Below are positions 50,572-58,100 of a DNA stretch of 64,000 nucleotides, one piece after another. The notes beneath the pieces were generated by a model. The model saw nothing but the letters and a program-made list of their open reading frames with translations. It was not told the DNA's origin and did not search any database. The number at the start of each line of letters is the position of its first letter. Positions within the stretch are counted from its first letter, which is position 1. The position numbers and the translations under genes are program-made. Source of the stretch: Streptomyces venezuelae ATCC 10712 (GTDB taxonomy: Bacteria; Actinomycetota; Actinomycetes; Streptomycetales; Streptomycetaceae); the NCBI RefSeq assembly GCF_008639165.1, contig NZ_CP029197.1, positions 7,754,001-7,818,000 on the forward strand, given 5' to 3'.

Positions 50572-50616
50572 AGCCGTCCCTCCGCCAGGCTCGGGCGGGG
50601 CGTTCGGGCGGGGCGC

Positions 50617-51006
50617 TCAGGCGGGGATGAAGACCTGCTCGGATGCGTCGCGCAGGACGAAGCCGTTGTCGAGGCGGACCCGGAGCGTCGCCCGGAGCCT
50701 TCGCGCCTGGAAGGCGGTCCACTCGGGTTCGAGCGCGGCGACCTGCTCCGCCAGCCGGTTCCTGCTCTCCGGGGGCATCTGGTGACCGAAGTCGTCGAGG
50801 AGCGAGCTGAGCCGTACGTACTCGCGGACCTCATGGCTCTCCCGCTCCCCGACGGTCACCTCCTCGACGGTGCCCTCGACGCCCGCCGCCAGGGACAGGA
50901 ACCCCACGGCGGCGCCGGGCTCGCCGGGCGCCGCCACCGTGGTGACCTCGCCCGGCCACGCCAGTTCCACGGCCAGCCGCACGCGCTGGCCCACCTTCGG
51001 CGTCAT
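50617..51006 (-). CDS. Hypothetical protein, 129 residues
   Basis: It starts at an ATG at 51006 (MTPKVGQRVRLAVELAWPGE). The N-terminal 55 residues look like a small beta-barrel (VRLAVELAWPGEVTTVAAPG, then EGTVEEVTVGE). The rest is helical and charged, with LLDDFGHQMPPESRNRLAEQ and RLRATLRVRLDNGFVLRDAS. It has no signal peptide. Base composition matches that of its neighbours. The family is not recognised. It is divergent from the Gfo/Idh/MocA gene across about 200 bp. Confidence 0.65.
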   Translation of the reverse strand: MTPKVGQRVRLAVELAWPGEVTTVAAPGEPGAAVGFLSLAAGVEGTVEEVTVGERESHEVREYVRLSSLLDDFGHQMPPESRNRLAEQVAALEPEWTAFQARRLRATLRVRLDNGFVLRDASEQVFIPA

Positions 51007-51205
51007 CGCACCTTCGTCTCTCCACTCGGCCGGGCCATGGTCGCGCCCTGCGCGCGGGACGGCTCCGGGCGTCCGATTATCCCGGGTCGCCGCACCCGGT
51101 CGACCCCGGAGCCCTACGGCAGGTGTGAGGACCGCGCACCGGGGTACGGGGCCGCGTGGCCCGCACGTACGCCTTCGTCCCTCCCCGCGGAAGGAACGAC
51201 CGCCC

Positions 51206-52390
51206 ATGACCGACCTCCGTCTCGGCGTCCTCGGCTACGGACTGCGGGGCTCCCTCGCCCGTACGGCCCACCGCCCCGGCGCCGGCTCACGGGTCACCGC
51301 CCTCGCCGACCCCGACCCCGAGGCCCGCGCGGAGGCCGCACCGGCCTTCCCCGGCGCGCGGATCGCCGCCGACCACCGTCAGGTCGTCGAGGACCTCGAC
51401 GTCGACGCCGTCCTCGTCCTCACCCCCGACCACACCCACGCCGACGTGGCCCGCGAGGCGCTCAAGGCGGGCAAACCGGTCCTCGTCGAGAAGCCGCTCG
51501 CCGTCGACATCGAGAGCTGCGACGCCGTCCTGCGCACCGCGTACGAGACGGGCACCCGGCTCTACGTCGGACACAACATGCGCCACATGCCCGTGGTCCG
51601 GCTGATGCGGGACATCATCGGGCGCGGCGAGATCGGCGCCGTCAAGACGATCTGGGTCCGGCACTTCGTCGGCTACGGCGGCGACTGGTACTTCAAGGAC
51701 TGGCACGCGGAGCGGCGCCACACCAACGGGCTGCTGCTCCAGAAGGCCGCCCACGACATCGACGTCCTGCACTGGCTCGCCGGCGGCTACGCGGAGCGGG
51801 TGCAGGCGCTCGGTGACCTCATGGTCTACGGCGACAACCCGCACCGCCGCGCCCCGGGCGAACCCAAGACCGACGACTGGTACACCAAGGACGGCCACTG
51901 GCCGCCGCACACCCAGCGCGGACTCAACCCGGTGATCGACGTCGAGGACGTGTCCCTGGTCAACATGCGCCTGGACAACGGCGTGCTCGCCGCCTACCAG
52001 CAGTGCCACTTCACCCCCGACTACTGGCGCAACTACACCGTCATCGGGGACGCCGGGCGCTTGGAGAACTTCGGCGACGGGCCAGGCGGATCGGTCCGGG
52101 TGTGGAACTCCCGCCGGTCGGGCTACCGCGCGGAGCCGGACGCCGAGTACCCCGTACCCGACGCGGAGGACGAGGCCGGACACGGCGGTGCGGATCCGCT
52201 GCTCGTGGCCGAGTTCGTGCGCTTCGCCCGCGACGGCGGCCGCACCGACACCTCGCCGGTGGCCGCCCGGATGTCCGTGGCGGCCGGGGCGCGCGCCACC
52301 GAATCGCTCCGCGCGGGCGGCGCACCGCGCGCGGTGCCGCCCCTCGACCCCGCGCTCGTCCGGTACTTCCTGCGCGGTCAGACCCGCTGA
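51206..52390 (+). CDS. Gfo/Idh/MocA-family oxidoreductase
   Basis: The 394-residue protein starts at an ATG at 51206 after AAGGAA. The N-terminal NAD(P)-binding Rossmann domain has LGVLGYGLRGSLA, the DAVLVLTPDHTHADVA loop and the EKPLAVDIESC motif whose lysine is catalytic in this family. The C-terminal alpha/beta domain contains GHNMRHMPVVRLM and LLLQKAAHDIDVLHWLAGG (His-Asp-x-Asp active-site segment). These enzymes oxidise or reduce sugars and cyclitols; the substrate is unknown. It stands alone. Confidence 0.9.
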   Translation: MTDLRLGVLGYGLRGSLARTAHRPGAGSRVTALADPDPEARAEAAPAFPGARIAADHRQVVEDLDVDAVLVLTPDHTHADVAREALKAGKPVLVEKPLAVDIESCDAVLRTAYETGTRLYVGHNMRHMPVVRLMRDIIGRGEIGAVKTIWVRHFVGYGGDWYFKDWHAERRHTNGLLLQKAAHDIDVLHWLAGGYAERVQALGDLMVYGDNPHRRAPGEPKTDDWYTKDGHWPPHTQRGLNPVIDVEDVSLVNMRLDNGVLAAYQQCHFTPDYWRNYTVIGDAGRLENFGDGPGGSVRVWNSRRSGYRAEPDAEYPVPDAEDEAGHGGADPLLVAEFVRFARDGGRTDTSPVAARMSVAAGARATESLRAGGAPRAVPPLDPALVRYFLRGQTR

Positions 52391-52498
52391 CGGGGTCTGT
52401 GACCCACATCACTTTCCCCGCCTCCGGGTTTCCGTTGTCGCACCCCCCGCTCCAGGCTCTCCCAGGCGCAAACATCTCCAACGGACGGGACGGTCGGC

Positions 52499-54307
52499 GT
52501 GCGGCAGAGCACAGTAATCGAGAGGGACACCGAGCTGGTCGCGGCGGCGTGCGGCGGCGACCCCTGGGCGCGGGACCAGCTCGTCACCGCCCACCTGCCC
52601 CTGATCCGCACGACCGTGGGACTCGCCCTGAGCGGCCGCCAGGACGCCGGACTCGTCGAGCACGTCGTACGGGAGACGATGCTGCGCGCCCTCGACGGCC
52701 TCGGCACCCTGACCGACCCCCGGGTCTTCCGGCCCTGGCTGGTCGCGATCGCCGTCGACGGCGTCCGCAGGCACCGCCACGCCCACCCGGCCGGGCCCGC
52801 GTACGGCAACGCCCCGGCCGCCCCGCCGTACGGCACCGGACCGGGGTACGAGATCTCCGAGGCGGCCCGCTGGCTCGACCCGGGCGACGCCGAGCAACTG
52901 GCCCTGTGGTGGCTGGAACGCGCGGGCGAACTGACCCGGTACGAGACCGCCGCCGCGTCGCGGTGGTCCGAGGAGGAGCTGACCGCACGGGTCGAGGCGC
53001 TGCGGGGCCGGCTCGACGCCGCCCGCGTCGTCGCCGGCGCCCTGGCCGCGACCCCGGCCTGCCCCGCCCTGAGCCACCAGGCGGCCGGCTGGGACGGCCG
53101 GCCCTCCGCACCCTGGCGCGACCACCTGGCCCACCACACCGTCAGCTGTGGCGACTGCGCCACGCGGTGGACCGCGCTGGTCCCGGCCGAGACGCTGCTG
53201 TCGGCCATGCCGGCCGTGGCCGAGCGGCCCGCGCCCGCCGCCGCTTCCGCCGCCAGGACCGCTCCCCTCGTCGGCGAGCCCGCATGGGGACCTTCGGGGA
53301 CACCAGCGCCCGCGTCCGCCGCCGAGGCGCCCGGGACCGACCACACGGCGGAGCTGACGGAGCCGTACCTCCTGGCCGGGGCCGCCGAGCACGCCCGGCC
53401 CCCCATATCCCGGCACGCCGGCGGAGCCCGGGCGGCCGTCCCGCACGGCGCGCGCGCCGCGCTGCGCCACCGCCGCCGGACGCAGGAGCGGGGCCGCCGC
53501 CGAGCCGTCATCGCGGCCGGCGTGGTGGCCATGGCGGTCACCGGAGGGGCGTTCTCGCTGCACGGCGGCCGCGGCGGTGACGATGAGAACCTCGAAGCGA
53601 ACCACGTCGCCGCCCCCGAACTCGACCTCCCCGTCGCCCACGACCCCTCCGCCCTCTCGGGGTCCCCGACGGAGACGTCGACGACCCCCGCCGCCTCGCC
53701 GTCCGCCTCCGCGACCACCGCCAAGCCCTCCGCGTCGGCCTCGCCCAGCGCACGCCTCACCACCCCGCCGCCCCGCCCGGCCCGTACCACCGCCCCCGCC
53801 CGGGCGACGACGGCGCCGCCCCGCACCACGAAGCCCACCCCTGACAGCCGGCCCAGCGACCCCGGCACCGGCTCGGACGCCGGCACGGAGACCGGCACCG
53901 GCGCGGGTCGCCAGAACGACCAGGGACAGAGCTCGGCCGCCGACCAGGTCATCGCGCTGGTCAACCAGGAACGCGCCAAGGCGGGTTGCGGCCCGCTGAC
54001 GGCCAACGCCACCCTGGCCCGGGCGGCGCAGGGACACTCCGACGACATGGCCGCACGCGACTTCTTCGACCACACCAACCCCGACGGCGCCGACCCGGGG
54101 GACCGGGTCACGGCCGCCGGATATCCCTGGTCGACCTACGGCGAGAACATCGCCATGGGCCAGAGCAGCCCGGAGTCGGTCATGGAGGCGTGGATGAACA
54201 GCCCGGGCCACCGCGCGAACATCCTCAACTGCTCCTTCAAGGAGATCGGCATCGGTATCCACTCCCAGGGCGGCCCCTACTGGACCCAGGTGTTCGGCGC
54301 CCGCTGA
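52499..54307 (+). CDS. Sigma-like / zinc-finger-like / transmembrane / CAP-domain fusion
   Basis: The 602-residue protein starts at a GTG at 52499. Residues 1-90 resemble sigma-70 region 2 (ELVAAACGGDPWARDQLVTA, then MLRALDGLGTLTDPRVFRPWL), with a region-4-like helical part to about 190. Then comes HLAHHTVSCGDCATRW (Cys217, Cys220), like the zinc finger of anti-sigma factors. A membrane helix (about 335-355) and a long Thr/Ser/Pro linker lead to a CAP/SCP1 domain (about 484-602) with DQVIALVNQERAKAGC, AQGHSDDMAARDFFDHTNPDG, STYGENIAMG and SPGHRANILN. The N-terminus would be inside and CAP outside. Function unknown; the order suggests a one-piece envelope sensor. Confidence 0.8.
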   Translation: MRQSTVIERDTELVAAACGGDPWARDQLVTAHLPLIRTTVGLALSGRQDAGLVEHVVRETMLRALDGLGTLTDPRVFRPWLVAIAVDGVRRHRHAHPAGPAYGNAPAAPPYGTGPGYEISEAARWLDPGDAEQLALWWLERAGELTRYETAAASRWSEEELTARVEALRGRLDAARVVAGALAATPACPALSHQAAGWDGRPSAPWRDHLAHHTVSCGDCATRWTALVPAETLLSAMPAVAERPAPAAASAARTAPLVGEPAWGPSGTPAPASAAEAPGTDHTAELTEPYLLAGAAEHARPPISRHAGGARAAVPHGARAALRHRRRTQERGRRRAVIAAGVVAMAVTGGAFSLHGGRGGDDENLEANHVAAPELDLPVAHDPSALSGSPTETSTTPAASPSASATTAKPSASASPSARLTTPPPRPARTTAPARATTAPPRTTKPTPDSRPSDPGTGSDAGTETGTGAGRQNDQGQSSAADQVIALVNQERAKAGCGPLTANATLARAAQGHSDDMAARDFFDHTNPDGADPGDRVTAAGYPWSTYGENIAMGQSSPESVMEAWMNSPGHRANILNCSFKEIGIGIHSQGGPYWTQVFGAR

Positions 54308-54360
54308 CGGACCGTCGCACGGCGGGCGGAGTCCGGCGCGGGCCCGGGGCCGTACGCTGG

Positions 54361-54391
54361 GGCCGACGGGGCCACGAAGGCCCCGTCGGCC
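54361..54391 (+). terminator. Terminator after CAP-domain gene
   Basis: A perfect 13-bp stem (54361-54373 with 54379-54391) closes a 5-base loop, ACGAA. It lies 53 bp after the CAP gene stop and 36 bp before the GPP34 start, so the two genes are probably separate units. Confidence 0.75.
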
Positions 54392-54427
54392 GTCCCGGCC
54401 CCCGCCCGCAGACAGCAGGAGCTGAGC

Positions 54428-55081
54428 ATGACCACACCGCGTGACCTGATGTTCGTCGCCCTGGACGCGGCATCGGGTCGCCCGCCGGGCCAGGGCGAAC
54501 TGTCGCTCGCGCTCGCCGGAGCCGAGTTGATCGACCTCCTCGCCGCCGGGACCGTCGAGCTGGACGGCGACCACATCGTGCCGGCCGGCGGGGCCGCGCC
54601 CGACGACGCGCTGCTGCGGGCCGCCGCGTCCGGAGTCGTACGGGAGGAGCCGTACGAGTCCGTGGACGACTGGCTGTGGCGCCGGGGCCGCGAACTGTCC
54701 CCGGCGTATCAGGCCGCCCTGGAGGCGGAAGGGCTGCTCACCCGGCAGCGCGGCCGCAGGCTGCCGTTCCGGGCGGCCGGCGAACCCACCCTCGCCGAGT
54801 CGCCCGACCGCCGTCGCGCGGCAGACCGCCTGACGGCGGAGGAGCCCGTCCTCACCGCGCTGGCCGCCGCCGTACGCCTCGACGAGGCCGACGTGCCGGA
54901 CGACCTGACCGAGGCCGACGGGTCCGACGGCGCGACCGACGCCGCCGGGACGGCGGACCTCCCGGACGGTGTCGAGGCCGTGCTCGCCGCGCTGGGCGAC
55001 GCCGAGCTGGAACTGGCCGCCGCACGCCAGCGCCGCGACGTGGAGCAGGCCGCCTTCGACAACATCTGGCGCGCCGTCTGA
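54428..55081 (+). CDS. GPP34 (GOLPH3/VPS74-like) family protein
   Basis: The 217-residue protein starts at an ATG at 54428 with AGGAG 5 bp upstream. The N-terminal pattern MTTPRDLMFVALDAASGRPPG, then LSLALAGAELIDLLAAGTVELDGD, and the later GLLTRQRGRRLPF segment match GPP34 proteins. These are common in Streptomyces and related to the Golgi phosphoinositide-binding GOLPH3. Their bacterial function is unknown, though lipid binding is plausible. Residues 140-185 form an acidic, Ala/Asp-rich insertion. It converges on the 1802-residue STAND gene. Confidence 0.82.
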   Translation: MTTPRDLMFVALDAASGRPPGQGELSLALAGAELIDLLAAGTVELDGDHIVPAGGAAPDDALLRAAASGVVREEPYESVDDWLWRRGRELSPAYQAALEAEGLLTRQRGRRLPFRAAGEPTLAESPDRRRAADRLTAEEPVLTALAAAVRLDEADVPDDLTEADGSDGATDAAGTADLPDGVEAVLAALGDAELELAAARQRRDVEQAAFDNIWRAV

Positions 55082-55089
55082 ACCCCGTG

Positions 55090-55131
55090 CCTCGCCGCCC
55101 GATCCCGCTCAGCCGAGGTCGGGCGGCGAGG
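55090..55131. terminator. Bidirectional terminator overlapping the STAND gene end
   Basis: A 13-bp perfect stem (55090-55102 with 55119-55131) and a 16-base loop lie between the convergent GPP34 and STAND genes. Its right arm encodes the last residues (about SSPPD) of the latter. Confidence 0.7.
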
Positions 55132-58100
55132 ACGTGACTGTGTCGCCGAGCAGCTCCCGGACGGGCTGCGCGTCCTTCGTACCGATGCCCTCGAACAAGG
55201 TCAGCGCCTCCCGCCAGCAGGCGCGGGCGCCGTCCGCGCGGCCCAGGGCGTGGAGGGCGTGTCCGCGCACCACCAGGATGCTGCCACGACGCCACGGCCC
55301 ACCGGACACGCCGACGCGTTCCAGCGCTTCCGCGGTGTGCGCGGCCGCCTGCTCGGGCTCGCCCAGCAGCAGCTCGACCACCGCCGACCGGAACAGCGCC
55401 GAACCCGACCGGCTCGGCGCGCCGCGGCTCCGGAACACCTCCCGCGCCCGCTGAAGCGCCGCCTGGGCGTCGCTGTGCCGCCCGACGTGCGTGAGGGCGA
55501 GGCCCTGGGCGTAGCGCGCGTCGCCCCCGCGCACCGAGGGACCGAGGCTTTCGAAGAGGGCCACGGCCTCCTCCGCGAGACCGAGAGCGCCGGCGGCATC
55601 TCCCAGGTCGAGTCGCATACGGGACAAGTTGCACAGGACGCCCGCCTCGCCCGCGCGGTCCTCGTCCGAGCGGAACGCGTGAAAGGCCTCGGTGAAATGC
55701 CTCTCCGCGTCGTCGTCCCGGCTCTGGTGGAGGGCGACCGCGGCGAGGACGACCGCCGCGCGGGAGTCGACCGGAGGGTCCTGGAACGTCCGGCGCAGCG
55801 CCAGCTCCGCGCCCTCCCTGGCGGCGTCGAAGGCGCCGAGGCCCAGCTCGGCCTCGGCCTGGATCAAGGCGGCCCTGCCCGCCCGGCCCACGACGCCCTC
55901 GGCCTCGGTCGCGGAGCGGAGGATCCGCGCGGTCGAGGCGTAGGCGAGCGCATGGGTTCCGGACTCGCTGATGTCCTGCGCCAGCCAGAGGAGGTCCACG
56001 GCCCGGCTCAACAGTTCTCGGCCGGTGGAGCGGCCCGCGCAGGCCAGCAGGCAGTCGGCCTCCGCATGGAGCCAGTTCAGCGCCTCACCGGAGTCGGAGA
56101 ACGTGAGCCCCGGGTGCGTGGTCGGCTCCATGTGCGCGACCAGACGGTCGCCCGGGTGCTCGATCGCGTACGCGTTGCAGGCCGTCGCCAGATAGAAGTC
56201 CAGCAGCCGGGAGCGCGCCATCTCGCACTCGGCGGGCGGCAGTTCGTCGCGCTCGGCGCAGGCCCGCGCATAGAGCCGTACGAGAGGGTGGTAGCGAAAC
56301 CGGCCGGGGGCCGAGGAGTCGAGCATGGACGTGTCGACGAGGGCTTCGAGGAGCCTCTCCGTCCGGTGCGGCGGCAGGTTGAGGACGGCGGTCGCGGCGG
56401 TGAGGGAGATGTCGGGGCCGTCGGCGAGCGCGAGGAGCCTGAAGGCACGCCGCTGGTCCGGCTCCAACCAGCCGTAGCCGAGCTCGAAGGTCGCCCTGAC
56501 CGAAAGGTCGCCGGCCCGCAGCTCGTCCAGGCGGCGGGTCTCGTCCGCCAGCTTGGCGGCCAGGACCGCGACCGACCAGGCGCGGCGGGCCGCCAGGCGG
56601 GCGGCGACGATACGGACCGCGAGCGGCAGGAACCCACAGGCGGTGACCACCTCGACCGCCGCATCCCGCTCGGGCGCGACCCGCCCGTCGCCCACGATCC
56701 GGGTGAAGAGGTGGAGCGCCTCCGCCTCGGACATCACGTCCAGGTCCACGAGACGCGCGCCCGGCAGCTCGGCCATGCGGGCCCGGCTGGTGACCAGCAC
56801 CGCGGAGCCCGCCGTGCCCGGGAGCAGCGGCCTGACCTGTGCCGCGTCCCGGGCGTTGTCCAACACCACCAGGACCCGCCGGCCGTCGAGCGCGGCACGG
56901 AACTGCGCGGCCCGGTCGGCCAGGCCCGGGGCGATCGCGGAGTCGGGGGTGCCCAGTGCCCGCAGGAACGCACCGAGGACGGTGACGGGGTCGGCGGGGC
57001 GGGGACCGGCCCCATCCAGGTCGACGTAGAGCCGGCCGTCCGGGAAGTGCGGGCGGACCTCGTGCGCCACCTGCACGGCCAGCGTGGTCTTCCCGACGCC
57101 GCCGATCCCCGCGATCACCGAGACCGCCGGGCCGGACCCCTCGGGGGTCGTGAGGCGGCGCGCCAGCTCTCCCAGGAGCTCCGTACGGCCGGTGAAGTCG
57201 GGGACCCGGGCGGGGAGCAGCTCGGGCCGGAGGGGCGCGGCGTGGGGCGGATCGGAAGCGGACGGCGGAGGGCCGAACAGGGCGTCGTCGGCGTCGAGGA
57301 TGCGCCGCTGCAGCCGCTGGAGGGCCGGGGACGGGTCCACACCCAGCTCGTCGGCGAGCAGCCGCCGGGTGTCCGCGTACACGGCGAGCGCCTCCGCCTG
57401 CCGACCGCACCGGTACAGCGCCAGCATCAGGAGCTCACGGAGCCGCTCCCGGAGCGGATGCGCCGCCGTCAGCGCCGTGAGCTCCGGCACCGCCTCCGCA
57501 TGGGCACCCGCCTCCAGATCCATGTCCAGGCGGGTTTCCAGGAGTTCGAGGCGCCACTCCTCCAGCCGGGTCCGCTGCGCGTCGGCGTACGGCCCCGGGA
57601 CACCCGCCAGGGCCTCGCCCGCCCACAGCGCGAGGGACTGGGTGAGGAGGTCGCGGGCCCGGGGGAGGTCACCGAGGGCCCGGGACCGTTCCGACTCCGT
57701 CGCCAGCTCGCGGGCCGCGTGCAGGTCGAGCGTGCCGGGCGGGAGGCGGACCGCGTAGCCGCCGCTCTCGCTCAGCAGGGTCTCGGGGCCGTACGCCTTG
57801 CGCATCCGGGAGGCGTACGTCCGCACCGCGGCGAGTGCTTGGCCGGGCGGACCCTCGCCCCAGATCGCGTCGATCACTTCGGACGCCGTCACGATCCGGC
57901 CCTCGCGGAGCAACAGGAGAGCGAGGAAGGCGCGTTGCTGGGGGGCGCCGGTCGGCAGCGGTTCCGCATCGCGCCATCCCCTGACCGGACCGAGGACGCC
58001 GAACGCGAGGCCTTCGGCCGTCGGCCAGGCCGGGACGGTCCGGGTGGCGGGGGCCGCGAGGGGAGCGTGGCGGGGGGCGTGCACCCGGTCGGGCGGTTCG

